Positions 27,616 to 37,004 of a stretch of 64,000 bases of DNA are shown here, piece by piece. This DNA comes from Lascolabacillus massiliensis (lineage in GTDB: Bacteria; Bacteroidota; Bacteroidia; Bacteroidales; Dysgonomonadaceae). The translations under genes and the position numbers were made by a program. The notes under the pieces are model-generated. The model saw nothing but the letters and a program-made list of their open reading frames with translations. It did no database searches and was not told where the DNA came from. The DNA lies in NCBI RefSeq assembly GCF_001282625.1, contig NZ_CTEJ01000002.1, positions 1,552,501-1,616,500 of the forward strand, given 5' to 3'. Position 1 is the stretch's first letter; every line of letters starts with the position of its first letter.

Positions 27616-27631
27616 TACTGTTTAATGTCTT

Positions 27632-28144
27632 TTACTGTATTCCCAAACGTGTTTTTACTTCCTGAGTAATGTTTACTGCCGAAGGATGAGTATAAACTAT
27701 TGGAGACTGCATATTAGATACATCAAATACAAAAGTATAGTTATTTGCTGCACCTACTGCCTGTATTGCATCTGAAATTTTCTGATTAACAGGTCCAAGA
27801 AGCTTTTGTTGTAACTGCTGCATTTCTTGTTGACTGTTCTGCTGAAATAGTTCGTATCTCTGCAGAATTGATTGCAGTTGTGCCTGCTGATCCATTTTTA
27901 CGGCATCGGAAGTAGTTGCTGCTGCTGCTTCAAATTCCTGGGCTTTCTTGGTGTATTCATCAACCAAAGCCTGGCCGTTTTTAGTAATCTGTTCCTGTTT
28001 TTCTGTTAATTGTGTTTCGATACTGGATAATTCAGGCATAGATGCAAATATCTCCTGAGTGTTTATGTACGCTAGTTTTAAGTCTTGTGCTACAAGCGAT
28101 AAAGGAGCAAGTGCAATACAAAAGATCAATAATTTCTTTAACAT
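27632..28144 (-). CDS. OmpH/Skp family periplasmic chaperone (second copy)
   Basis: A 170-residue protein with a signal peptide ending LSLVAQ, then a beta start (LKLAYINTQEIF) and a long helical coiled coil rich in Gln and Ala (about residues 40-120), the form of Skp, a trimeric holdase for unfolded outer-membrane proteins. It is the last gene of a minus-strand cluster that includes bamA. A second copy lies 66 bases upstream, and the two differ clearly in sequence. Confidence 0.92.
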   Translation of the reverse strand: MLKKLLIFCIALAPLSLVAQDLKLAYINTQEIFASMPELSSIETQLTEKQEQITKNGQALVDEYTKKAQEFEAAAATTSDAVKMDQQAQLQSILQRYELFQQNSQQEMQQLQQKLLGPVNQKISDAIQAVGAANNYTFVFDVSNMQSPIVYTHPSAVNITQEVKTRLGIQ

Positions 28145-28210
28145 GATTGTTACGTTATAATTTATAATTTATAATTCAAAAAAAGTGGATACAAAGATAA
28201 TGATAAAATT

Positions 28211-28723
28211 CTAATAGCCTAATCTTGAAAGTACTTCGTCGCTAATATCAATATCAGGGGTTGCAAAAATAATAGATGTAGCAGATGCTCTGTCTAAAAC
28301 AACAGCATACCCATTATCAATAGAAATTGATTTTACTGCCTCATAAATATTATCCTGTATTGGCTTAATCAGTTTCTCCTGATTCTTAAATAATTCTCCT
28401 TCTGGACCAAAATATTGATTCCTGAGTTCCTGAATAGCATTTTCCTTTGCTACAATCTGATTTTCACGTTTGGTTTTCTCTTCTCCTGCAAGAAAAGTGA
28501 GATCGGCTTGGTATTTTTTATACATAGCATTCACCTCTTGAACCTCTTCGTCGATAACTGCCTGCCATTGCTTAGACAAAGCTTCCAGTTGTTCATTAGC
28601 GTTCTCGTATGCAGGAATTCTCTTTAAGATATACTCCATATCAATCAGTGCATATTGCTGAGCCATGCTGCTACTGATACCTAACGCCAAGAATAAACCA
28701 ATAAATAAAACTATTTTTTTCAT
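28211..28723 (-). CDS. OmpH/Skp family periplasmic chaperone (first copy)
   Basis: A 170-residue Skp-like protein with a signal peptide ending SSMAQQ, the conserved start YALIDMEYILKRIP and a coiled-coil helical hairpin (about residues 40-115), closing with DISDEVLSRLGY. It sits directly after bamA and before a second Skp-like gene, matching the usual bamA-skp neighbourhood. Compared with the second copy it is richer in charged residues and poorer in Gln. Confidence 0.92.
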   Translation of the reverse strand: MKKIVLFIGLFLALGISSSMAQQYALIDMEYILKRIPAYENANEQLEALSKQWQAVIDEEVQEVNAMYKKYQADLTFLAGEEKTKRENQIVAKENAIQELRNQYFGPEGELFKNQEKLIKPIQDNIYEAVKSISIDNGYAVVLDRASATSIIFATPDIDISDEVLSRLGY

Positions 28724-28805
28724 ACTTTGTTTTTTTAATCTGTTTATAATGACAGTTGAAACTTATAAACGTTTACAGTACTCTCTGTAAATAATGTTAA
28801 AGATA

Positions 28806-31517
28806 TTAGAACTCCTGACCGATTATGAAGTGGAACTGACTTCCTCCTCTGTCTCTGATGCCTGAAGTGCCATACACTGTATCAAAACCATATGCCCAGT
28901 CGATACCCATCAAACCGATCATTGGAAGGAAGATTCTCACGCCTGCACCAGCAGATCGCTTCAGGTCGAAAGGATTTATCTCGTTCAGCTTCATCCATGC
29001 ATTACCTGCTTCAAGGAATGCAACACCGTAAATTGTTGAGTTTGGCTCAAGTATAAACGGATAACGTAGTTCAAGTCCCAGACGAGTATATGCTCGTGCC
29101 TGCATAGCAATTGAGTTGTTCTCGTATCCTCTCAAAGCAACCGTTTCTGTTGCAAAACTGCTTGTATATCCTGTCATACCATCACCACCCACATCAAACG
29201 TTTCGAAGGATGTCAGTTTATCCTTGTTGTAGTGTCCCAGTATTCCGAATTCTGCCCTGGTTGCAACTACAGGTGTTCTGGTTACTGTTAACGGTGTAAG
29301 TGGAGTATATGTACGCATCTTGAGTTTCCACTTATGATACTCATTCCACCTATGTTTTGCAGGATCATTTACTGCAAGTTTACTGTAATCCCTGCCATCC
29401 CATAATGAGAATGGAGGTGTTGCATTTACACTTAGAGTGAAGTCAGATCCGGTTCTGGTATAAATAGGGTTATCTATCGAAGTACGAGATAACGTTAATC
29501 CAAGCGTAATACTATTACTTACTCCTGTTGAGAAATCAAATCTGTTTAATGTCCAGTTTTTAAGACCATAACGTTGGAAACCTAATGTTGCCATAATCTG
29601 GAAATAGTCGTCAGGCCACTCTAAACGTTTACCATATCCTATAGATGCTCCAAATATATTGAAAACCTGATCCGGGTCAGCAGCATATTCTGCGAGGTCC
29701 TGATAACCGTATCCATAACCTCCGTAACCGCCATAGCCACCATATCCTCCGTAACCATAACCCGGGTAGCCATAACCACCATATCCCATACCGGGATAGC
29801 CTCCCATGCCATACATGTAAGGATTGGTATTCTGTCGGTAGTAGTCGCTATTTAAACCAGTATATCTTGAGTAGTATGCATTAACCGAGAAGTGATTAGG
29901 CTTTTTGCCTCCAAACCATGGTTCAATAAACTGGAACTGATATGATTGATAATATCTACCGTTGGTCTGTGCACTCAACACAAGTGTCTGTCCATCTCCC
30001 TGCGGAATTATACCTCTGTGCATAGATGGATTAAGCATGTTCCTTAAAGAGAAGTTATTCAGGCGTAGACTAAGTTTACCTACCAGGCCGGTAACACCCC
30101 AACCTGCAGAAAACTCAATCTGGTCGTTTCCTTTTGATGTCAAAGGGTATGTAATATCAACAGTACCATCTTCAGGGTTAGGAGTTATACCTTTCCCTAT
30201 ATCTGCAGAAAGTGCCTCCGGATCGAAATGGCCTGTCTGGGCAATTTCTCGAACAGATCTCAGCAGGTCATCCTTACTGAACACTGCTCCCGGTTTAGTT
30301 CTTAATTCACGACGGATAACATCTTCGTATAGACGATCATTACCTTGAATTATTACACGTTTGATTGTTGCTTTTGGTCCTTCCACAACACGCAACTCAA
30401 GATCGATGGAGTCATTTTCAATATTTATCTCTATCGGATCAATATTTGAAAACAGATATCCGTTATTCTGATAAAGATTGATTACAGCATCTTCATCAGA
30501 TATAAGTCTTTCCTCAAGTTTTTTCTGATTATACACTTCCCCTGAATTCATATTCAGTACCCTGGAAAGCTGTGCAGAAGGGTATTGAGTATTACCAACC
30601 CAGTTAATTGAGCGTATATGATAAAGTGGTCCCTCTTCAAGAAGAATATCTATGTTTACTGTCTTATCATCAAATTTATATACAGTATCCTTTAAAATTT
30701 CAGCATCTCGATATCCCTCCTCATGATATTTACCAATAAGATTTCTTTTATCCTCCTCATAGAGATCTTCAACAAACTTCTTTGCACGGAAAATATTCCA
30801 GAGTTTACCCTTCTCATTAGTCTTCTTCATAGCCCTCTTCAACGTTCTGTCGGAGAGTGCAACATTTCCTTCAATATTTATATTGTTAACTTTAAGTTTT
30901 TCCTTTTTATCAACAACTATTTCAAGCACAACCTGATTTTTACCCGTTGTGTCAGGGTGTTGAAGGAGTCTGACTTCAGCATCTCCAAAACCCTTTTCGT
31001 CATAGAAGTTTTTGATTAAAATCTCAGCTCTGTCGATTTGAGGAGGGGTAATCTGATTTCCTTTTACAAATCCTATCTTAGCTTCAATATCATCCTGCTC
31101 GCTTTTCTTCATCCCGGTATAACGTATGTCAGTAACCCTGGGACGGTCAGTCAGCTTTATTTCAAGCCATACACTGTCACCCTCAATCTTGTTCTGGAGT
31201 ATCTTAACATCAGAGAAAAGTCCTTGTCTCCAAAATCTTTTAAGCGCGTTTGTTATATCATCACCAGGGATCTGTATCTCCTGACCTTTTGAAAGTCCGG
31301 CAAAATTGATAAGTACAAACTCCTGTCCTGCATACATTGTTTCCTCTACACCCGTTACCTTTACATCAGCAATGTAATAGGTCTTTGGGGGTGATGTATA
31401 ATTCACAGTCAGATCACCCGATTCACTCTGAGTTATTGAATCGTTGGTTTGAGCCAATAATACTGTCTGTGGTAGTACTATTAATAGCAGAAGTAAATTG
31501 AATATTCTCTTCAACAT
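28806..31517 (-). CDS. bamA: BamA, outer-membrane protein assembly factor
   Basis: The 903-residue Omp85 protein that inserts beta-barrels into the outer membrane. A signal peptide is followed by POTRA domains (about residues 45-430; for example KVNNINIEGNVALSDRTLKRAM and RVIIQGNDRLYEDVIRREL) and a C-terminal beta-barrel. The barrel has the conserved GVRIFLPMIGLMGIDWAYGF and ends in F. Residues about 567-604, inside the barrel region, form an unusual Gly/Tyr-rich stretch with repeated YGG, probably an exposed loop. It lies between uppS and skp. Confidence 0.95.
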   Translation of the reverse strand: MLKRIFNLLLLLIVLPQTVLLAQTNDSITQSESGDLTVNYTSPPKTYYIADVKVTGVEETMYAGQEFVLINFAGLSKGQEIQIPGDDITNALKRFWRQGLFSDVKILQNKIEGDSVWLEIKLTDRPRVTDIRYTGMKKSEQDDIEAKIGFVKGNQITPPQIDRAEILIKNFYDEKGFGDAEVRLLQHPDTTGKNQVVLEIVVDKKEKLKVNNINIEGNVALSDRTLKRAMKKTNEKGKLWNIFRAKKFVEDLYEEDKRNLIGKYHEEGYRDAEILKDTVYKFDDKTVNIDILLEEGPLYHIRSINWVGNTQYPSAQLSRVLNMNSGEVYNQKKLEERLISDEDAVINLYQNNGYLFSNIDPIEINIENDSIDLELRVVEGPKATIKRVIIQGNDRLYEDVIRRELRTKPGAVFSKDDLLRSVREIAQTGHFDPEALSADIGKGITPNPEDGTVDITYPLTSKGNDQIEFSAGWGVTGLVGKLSLRLNNFSLRNMLNPSMHRGIIPQGDGQTLVLSAQTNGRYYQSYQFQFIEPWFGGKKPNHFSVNAYYSRYTGLNSDYYRQNTNPYMYGMGGYPGMGYGGYGYPGYGYGGYGGYGGYGGYGYGYQDLAEYAADPDQVFNIFGASIGYGKRLEWPDDYFQIMATLGFQRYGLKNWTLNRFDFSTGVSNSITLGLTLSRTSIDNPIYTRTGSDFTLSVNATPPFSLWDGRDYSKLAVNDPAKHRWNEYHKWKLKMRTYTPLTPLTVTRTPVVATRAEFGILGHYNKDKLTSFETFDVGGDGMTGYTSSFATETVALRGYENNSIAMQARAYTRLGLELRYPFILEPNSTIYGVAFLEAGNAWMKLNEINPFDLKRSAGAGVRIFLPMIGLMGIDWAYGFDTVYGTSGIRDRGGSQFHFIIGQEF
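29704..29818 (-). repeat. Gly/Tyr-rich tandem repeat within bamA
   Basis: Short in-frame repeats, on the plus strand variants of CCRTARCC units, encode about 38 residues made almost only of Gly and Tyr with some Pro and Met. They lie in the barrel half of BamA and keep the frame. Confidence 0.8.
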
Positions 31518-31536
31518 TGTGATAATTTCTTTTCTC

Positions 31537-32313
31537 TTACTGTTCTTTTTCAGGTTTTGATCCCGTACTATTACACTCTATCTGTTCGCTGATTTTGCCG
31601 AATCTCCTTTCACGACCCTGAAAGTCAATAATTGCTTCATAAAGGTCTTTTTCTCCGAAGTCGGGCCAGTAGACTTCGGTAAAGTAAAATTCCGCATAAG
31701 CACATTGCCATAAAAGGAAGTTGCTTATTCTCTGTTCGCCCCCTGTGCGGATTAATAAATCGGGGTCGGGAATTCCATGAGTTGTAAGGTACATACTTAT
31801 GGTTTCTTCACTTATATCCTCTTTGTTTAAAACTCCATTTAAAACATCATCAGCAATTCTCCTGGCTGCCTCGGTAAGCTCCCATTTAGATGAGTAGCTT
31901 AAAGCAATATTCAGTGTAAGAGTATTGCCTTCTTTGGTCTGATCTATACATTCTATCAGTGCAGTACGTGCATATTCAGGCAGACGATCCATATCACCTA
32001 TACAGGTGATTCTGACTCCATTTTTTTTAAGCTTTTCAGTCTCCTCACTTATAGCATAAACCATAAGGTCCATCAGACCGTTTACCTCTTCTGCAGGACG
32101 GTTCCAGTTTTCAGTTGAGAAGGCATATAGCGTCAGGTATTTTATTGAAGCTTTAGTTGCAGCTTCAACTACACGGCTAATGGCTCTGACACCCTCTTTG
32201 TGTCCTTCACCCCTTTCAAAACCTTTATTCGTTGCCCATCTTCCGTTACCATCCATTATGATGGCAATATGATTTGGAAGGCGTTCTTGATCTATATAGT
32301 CTAATAGCGACAT
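31537..32313 (-). CDS. uppS: Isoprenyl transferase (undecaprenyl diphosphate synthase)
   Basis: A 258-residue cis-prenyltransferase making the C55 lipid carrier for peptidoglycan and other envelope glycans. MDGNGRWA (residues 20-27) holds the catalytic Asp and the phosphate-binding segment. DLLIRTGGEQRISNFLLWQCAYAEF carries the conserved RTGGExRxSNFLLWQ motif. It lies 19 bases before bamA in a cluster for envelope building. Confidence 0.96.
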   Translation of the reverse strand: MSLLDYIDQERLPNHIAIIMDGNGRWATNKGFERGEGHKEGVRAISRVVEAATKASIKYLTLYAFSTENWNRPAEEVNGLMDLMVYAISEETEKLKKNGVRITCIGDMDRLPEYARTALIECIDQTKEGNTLTLNIALSYSSKWELTEAARRIADDVLNGVLNKEDISEETISMYLTTHGIPDPDLLIRTGGEQRISNFLLWQCAYAEFYFTEVYWPDFGEKDLYEAIIDFQGRERRFGKISEQIECNSTGSKPEKEQ

Positions 32314-32331
32314 TTTTTAACGTCTATATTG

Positions 32332-33012
32332 TTACATTCCATGACAAGGGTCAGTGCGAGAACTGAAATCCCAGGTCAGGAAAATCATAGTTAATGAATA
32401 CCAATCCTTATTTTTCAGTGTACTGCTTCTGATACCATAAGGATTGTCAAGCAGATCGAAGTTATCAGTAAAAAGTTTCCTCATTGAGAACTCGACCCCT
32501 AAATTTATCCTGTTTTTTAATTTATATTTAAACCCAATACCTAAAGGTATATTAGCACTGAAAATACTATTTTCACCAGACGCATAGGTTAATCCTACAC
32601 CTGTAAACAGATAAGGTGAATATGGTTTTGTACCTAAGTATGAATAGTTATCACTATAGGGTAAAAAATTAAATTCAACCTGTGTTCCAATATCAGTGAA
32701 AGTTCTGCTGAAATTTATGTTCCGATCAAAAGGAAAAACATTCCCTGAATCTTCACTGTTCCCGGAAACATTACCTGCTATAATATTTGCCTTTAATGCC
32801 CAGTTAAAGTTGATATTGTATCTGAACAATGCACCTCCTGAAATTCCGGAATGCAAATACAATTTCGTTTTGTTGGCATCACCCATATAGAAAGATGTTC
32901 CGGTTGCTGCTCCTATCTCATATTTATACTCCTGCGATAGTGTATTAGCCGGAAGTACAACTACGATAAATAATAACAGGTAGAAATAAATTGCCTTTTT
33001 GGTATTCCTCAT
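32332..33012 (-). CDS. DUF6089 family outer-membrane beta-barrel protein
   Basis: A 226-residue protein with a signal peptide ending NTLSQ and alternating beta strands with aromatic girdle residues (for example SLTMIFLTWDFSSR), as in small eight-stranded barrels. EIGAATGTSFYMGDANK is the recognisable N-terminal motif of the Bacteroidetes family placed just upstream of uppS and bamA. Function is unknown. It is probably the first gene of the DUF6089-uppS-bamA-skp-skp unit, though no promoter match is seen in front of it. Confidence 0.82.
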   Translation of the reverse strand: MRNTKKAIYFYLLLFIVVVLPANTLSQEYKYEIGAATGTSFYMGDANKTKLYLHSGISGGALFRYNINFNWALKANIIAGNVSGNSEDSGNVFPFDRNINFSRTFTDIGTQVEFNFLPYSDNYSYLGTKPYSPYLFTGVGLTYASGENSIFSANIPLGIGFKYKLKNRINLGVEFSMRKLFTDNFDLLDNPYGIRSSTLKNKDWYSLTMIFLTWDFSSRTDPCHGM

Positions 33013-33088
33013 ATCAACATCTTATGATTATACACTTTCTAAACGTAAAAGAGGTCGATAAAGTATATCAATGCGAGGAACTATTCCA

Positions 33089-34447
33089 CTAATTCAGGTC
33101 AAATTTATTAAGCCTGCCTTTCCAGACATCTCTGATTTGGGTTTGAGCCTGAGATACTCCGCCGAATATCCATATGTTGTTGTTATCAGTAATTACTGAT
33201 GCATTTTTTCTATAATTAAATGTAGCCGGTAGAGACTGATTCTCTTCTGCCGGTTTCCAGTCCAGTCCGTAATTGTCTGAATAAAGTAAACTGTTTTTTC
33301 CTCCTGAGGCTACTAAGATATATGGTTTTTCATCATAGAAAAAGATAGAACTGCCATCAACTGAAACAGATTCTGATTTCTTTGATTTTAAAGCATAGAT
33401 TTCGCCACCCTTTTCCTGCAATATCCAAATATCATTGCTGTCTGTGTCGTCAGCTTTGCTTCCTCCTGCAATTGCCAGATATTTAATAGTGTATGAAGTT
33501 GTACTTTCAATCTGAACAGCAGAGAAGTCCTTTACCGGCAAATCAGCTGGCGTGCCCGAATTCATCTCCACTAACTGAAGTGATGTAAAATCCTCTGTTA
33601 TGGCTAATTTAGATGTGCTGCTATCATTTACCATTACAAGAATATCATCTGTGGCAGAGGGTATCACTCCATAAATAGTAACAATCGGAAACTCTGTGAC
33701 AACCTGCGTCCATGTAAAACCATCAGATGTTCTGAACAGTCTGTTATCATCATCAATTGCAAAAATATAGTTTTCTGAAACTGTTAAGGATGATAACTGA
33801 ATTGCAGGAGGCAGTCCGGTTACCGATGCAGTAGTCCAGTTATTACCATCACTTGCCGAAGATGATGTTGCATTAACAGCACCGTTTGCTATATAGTATG
33901 TAATAAATCTATTGTTGAATTCTACTGTTTTCTGTTGATTCACTGTAGTTGGCAAATAACCTTCAGCAACCTTCTCCCATGACATAATATATGGATCCTG
34001 CTGATATATGTATAGCTGAATCTCATAGGTCTTTTTAGTAATACCATCAGGAGCAGTAGTTATAATTTTGTGCAATCTTGAAACTTCAATTGAGTCAGAC
34101 TGAACCCAGGCAAAAGAGCTGTCGGGTATTAGCTGTATAGTAACATCTGAGAATGTACTCAAATTGTTTGCCCCTCTGATGTTCAGAACTACACTGTCGA
34201 CATGGAACTGGTACGGCAGTGGTTTTTTGTTAAATATCCTGCTGTTAACCTGATCAATAGAAAATTCAGTTGTTCTCAATAAATTTAAGGTATCAGCTTT
34301 TGATGCCATTGAAAAAGAGTATATCTGTGCATCAGGTGAATACTCCAGATCTCCATCATTTGATGATCCGAGACAAGAGGAGAGCAGTAACAAATTCATG
34401 ATAAGAACCGATGTCCAGAGGAAATATTTAGATATCATTTGTTTCAA
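33089..34447 (-). CDS. DUF6242 domain lipoprotein
   Basis: A 452-residue lipoprotein: the hydrophobic leader ends LLLLSSC, with Cys the likely lipidation site. An N-terminal beta domain (about 30-150) is followed by repeated Trp- and Asp-rich blades such as DGFTWTQV, DNRLFRTS and YSDNYGLDWKPAEE, which suggests a BNR/Kelch-like propeller. It resembles DUF6242 proteins of Bacteroidales. The role is unknown; likely surface or periplasmic. It has its own promoter box at 34482-34474. Confidence 0.8.
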   Translation of the reverse strand: MKQMISKYFLWTSVLIMNLLLLSSCLGSSNDGDLEYSPDAQIYSFSMASKADTLNLLRTTEFSIDQVNSRIFNKKPLPYQFHVDSVVLNIRGANNLSTFSDVTIQLIPDSSFAWVQSDSIEVSRLHKIITTAPDGITKKTYEIQLYIYQQDPYIMSWEKVAEGYLPTTVNQQKTVEFNNRFITYYIANGAVNATSSSASDGNNWTTASVTGLPPAIQLSSLTVSENYIFAIDDDNRLFRTSDGFTWTQVVTEFPIVTIYGVIPSATDDILVMVNDSSTSKLAITEDFTSLQLVEMNSGTPADLPVKDFSAVQIESTTSYTIKYLAIAGGSKADDTDSNDIWILQEKGGEIYALKSKKSESVSVDGSSIFFYDEKPYILVASGGKNSLLYSDNYGLDWKPAEENQSLPATFNYRKNASVITDNNNIWIFGGVSQAQTQIRDVWKGRLNKFDLN

Positions 34448-34473
34448 TAATATTGTACATCACATTAAGTCAT

Positions 34474-34482
34474 GCAAAAGTA
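34474..34482 (-). promoter_or_regulatory. Promoter -7 box of the DUF6242 gene
   Basis: TACTTTTGC on the minus strand, 27 bases before the ATG, in the gap after ribD. Confidence 0.55.
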
Positions 34483-34519
34483 GGAAGATTTTTCTCTTTA
34501 ACCATATTAAAATGAATAT

Positions 34520-35590
34520 TTAAAGAAAATTTCGAGATATTTTGCTCTTTAAATGATACTGAGTGGAGTTGAGGTATCTTTTAGTAGCTGCAATACTCCC
34601 TTTTATTTCAGGAGAATTCACTCCTCTATGTAGTTTTTTCTCAGATACTTCAATGTAAGCTTCATCCCAAAGATTTTTATTTATAAATGATGATAACAGT
34701 TTTGAACCACCCTCTACCAAAAGAGAATAGATCCTCTCTTGATACAGATGATCTAAAATCAATTCATTGCTATCTTTTGAAAAGTCAATTTCAATAAACT
34801 TCAGGTTATCAGTGTTTTTAATGTCATCCGGGATAGAGCTTGTGAATACAATGGTTGGAACTGTTCCATCAAATAAAAAACTATTGCGAGGTATTTTGTT
34901 GTTTTTATCTATCACAACCCTTGTGGGATCATTACCGAACCATTTTCTGGCAGTCAGTTTTGGATTGTCTAAAATTGCAGTATTTGTTCCCACAAGTATT
35001 CCCTGAACCTCTGTCCTGAATTTGTGAACTATGCTGTGAGTTATTTTATTTGAAATTATTACAGGCAGTCTGTTCTCATCAGGTTTTCTTTTTAAATCGA
35101 TAAATCCATCTTTACTTTGAGCCCATTTTAAAATTATGTAAGGCCTGGAATATAATTGATTAACAAAGAAGAAACGGTTTATCTCAATTGCCTCTTCTTC
35201 CAGTATGCCCTCTACTACCTCTATACCACTTTGTTTCAACATATCTATACCTTTTCCGGAAACCTTAGGATTTGGATCTCTAACGGCAATCACAACACGT
35301 GGTATTTTGTTCTTGACAATCAGCTCAGCACATGGCGGTGTCTTTCCGTAATGAGCACAAGGTTCAAGAGATACATACAGAGTTGAGGTCAATAAAAGTG
35401 ATTTGTCTTTTACCGAATTAATAGCATTAACTTCCGCATGAGCTTCACCGAACTGTCTGTGATACCCTTCACCAATAATTTTATTATCATGCACTATTAC
35501 AGCACCAACCATTGGATTGGGTTTCGTGAAACCTTCACTTTTGCGTGCCAGGAAGAGGCATCTCTGCATATATATCGGATTTAGCTCCAT
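34520..35590 (-). CDS. ribD: Bifunctional riboflavin deaminase-reductase
   Basis: A 356-residue two-domain enzyme for steps two and three of riboflavin synthesis. The N-terminal cytidine-deaminase-like domain has the zinc motif HAEVNAI and EPCAHYGKTPPC (about residues 50-90). The C-terminal reductase domain (about 150-345) has KWAQSKDGFIDL and LLVEGGSKLLSSFI. It is divergent from prmC, with only 36 bases between their ATGs. No other rib gene is in the window. Confidence 0.95.
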   Translation of the reverse strand: MELNPIYMQRCLFLARKSEGFTKPNPMVGAVIVHDNKIIGEGYHRQFGEAHAEVNAINSVKDKSLLLTSTLYVSLEPCAHYGKTPPCAELIVKNKIPRVVIAVRDPNPKVSGKGIDMLKQSGIEVVEGILEEEAIEINRFFFVNQLYSRPYIILKWAQSKDGFIDLKRKPDENRLPVIISNKITHSIVHKFRTEVQGILVGTNTAILDNPKLTARKWFGNDPTRVVIDKNNKIPRNSFLFDGTVPTIVFTSSIPDDIKNTDNLKFIEIDFSKDSNELILDHLYQERIYSLLVEGGSKLLSSFINKNLWDEAYIEVSEKKLHRGVNSPEIKGSIAATKRYLNSTQYHLKSKISRNFL

Positions 35591-35597
35591 TTTTTTA

Positions 35598-35605
35598 TAC
35601 CTTTG
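35598..35605 (+). promoter_or_regulatory. Promoter -7 box of prmC
   Basis: TACCTTTG lies 21 bases before the prmC ATG at 35627, within the short divergent gap to ribD. Because it includes the alternative TTG start (35603), it favours the downstream ATG. Confidence 0.5.
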
Positions 35606-35626
35606 TTGTTATCAACTATTAATTCT

Positions 35627-36517
35627 ATGCAAGAACTCACTCATTATATTCGACAAGAATTAGGAAGTCTTTACACTCATACTGAGCTGTTTGCACTTAT
35701 CCGTATAATTCTGGAAGAAGTCACAGGAATTGACAATACAGGAATTATTTCTGACAAATTTAATAATTTATCCTCATCAGAACTAAGCAAAATAAAAGAT
35801 ATTATAGGTAGACTAAAAAAGAGTGAGCCAATTCAATATGTTTTAGGAAAGACTGAATTTTATGGTCTTAATTTTAAGGTTTCTCCTGATGTATTGATAC
35901 CGAGACCAGAAACTGAGGAACTGGTTGAGTGGATTCTCTCAGAAAAAGCTGCCGGGCCTGTCTCCATACTCGATATCGGAACAGGTAGCGGTTGTATTGC
36001 AGTCACACTTGCAAAAAAACTTCCACAAGCTGAGGTCAATGCATGGGATATTTCAGAAGGAGCATTGGATATTGCCAGGGAGAATGCAAGAATAAATAAT
36101 GTTACAGTAAATTTCAGCAATCAGGATGTTTTGTCAATTAATGAAGATAATGAAATCATATCAGAAGGTGGTAAATATGATGTAATTATAAGTAACCCTC
36201 CATATGTAATGGATTCTGAGAAAAAGAGTATGGATGATAATGTCCTGAATTATGAGCCACATGTAGCACTATTTGTAGAAGATGATAACCCTCTGCTTTT
36301 TTATGATAAGATTTCTACAATTGCACTGGATCTGCTCAATGATAATGGGAAACTATATTTCGAGATAAACAGAGATAAAGGTGATGATATCCTCCATTTG
36401 TTAAAGAGTAAAGGGTATGATCAAATTGAACTTAGAAGAGATATCTCCGGCAACTTCAGAATGATTAAGGGTGTAAGAACAGTTAGTGGCAGCAAACAGA
36501 CATACAGTCATGAATGA
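35627..36517 (+). CDS. prmC: Release factor glutamine methyltransferase
   Basis: Methylates the GGQ glutamine of peptide release factors. A helical N-terminal domain (about residues 1-80) precedes a SAM-dependent methyltransferase domain with DIGTGSGCIAVTLA and the catalytic NPPY (about 190-193). The ATG at 35627 (296 residues, opening MQELTHYIRQEL) is used rather than the TTG at 35603. The recX ATG overlaps its end by eight bases, so prmC, recX and the comF gene are probably co-translated. Confidence 0.95.
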   Translation: MQELTHYIRQELGSLYTHTELFALIRIILEEVTGIDNTGIISDKFNNLSSSELSKIKDIIGRLKKSEPIQYVLGKTEFYGLNFKVSPDVLIPRPETEELVEWILSEKAAGPVSILDIGTGSGCIAVTLAKKLPQAEVNAWDISEGALDIARENARINNVTVNFSNQDVLSINEDNEIISEGGKYDVIISNPPYVMDSEKKSMDDNVLNYEPHVALFVEDDNPLLFYDKISTIALDLLNDNGKLYFEINRDKGDDILHLLKSKGYDQIELRRDISGNFRMIKGVRTVSGSKQTYSHE

Positions 36518-37004
36518 GAAACGAAAGGTTATATCTGAAAAACAGGCGTACTCACGCATGGCACGTTTATGTTCACAAAAAGAGTATTGCAGTTATGATA
36601 TTTCTCAGAAGCTTTACCGACTGAATCTTAATGCTGAGGATATCGAGAGAGTTGTAAACCGTCTGATTAAAGAGAATTTTATAAACGATGAGAGGTATAC
36701 CAGAAGCTATATTGGAGACAAAATTAAATTCAATAAGTGGGGGAGAAGGAAAATCGAACTTGCATTGAGACAAAAGAAAATTCCATCGGAAATTATCCAA
36801 AAAATATATGAAGAGATGCCTGAGGCAGAGACGACCAACTCTCTTGAGTATGTGCTTGAAAAAAAGTGGAAAACAGTAAAGGGGGCAAGTATTAATGAAC
36901 GAAAAAACAAGCTTATCAGATATGCTCTTGGCAGAGGCTTTGAGATGAGTGATATATTATCATGCTTGCAAAAAATGGATATTGACTCTATTGATGAAGT
37001 TTAG
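36510..37004 (+). CDS. recX: RecX family regulatory protein
   Basis: A 164-residue helical protein with the tandem three-helix repeats of RecX, for example YDISQKLYRLNLNAEDIERVVNRLIKENFINDERY. RecX proteins modulate RecA filaments. The ATG at 36510 overlaps the prmC stop; an upstream GTG (36486) would lie deep in prmC. The next gene overlaps its end in turn. recA is not in the window. Confidence 0.92.
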   Translation: MNEKRKVISEKQAYSRMARLCSQKEYCSYDISQKLYRLNLNAEDIERVVNRLIKENFINDERYTRSYIGDKIKFNKWGRRKIELALRQKKIPSEIIQKIYEEMPEAETTNSLEYVLEKKWKTVKGASINERKNKLIRYALGRGFEMSDILSCLQKMDIDSIDEV

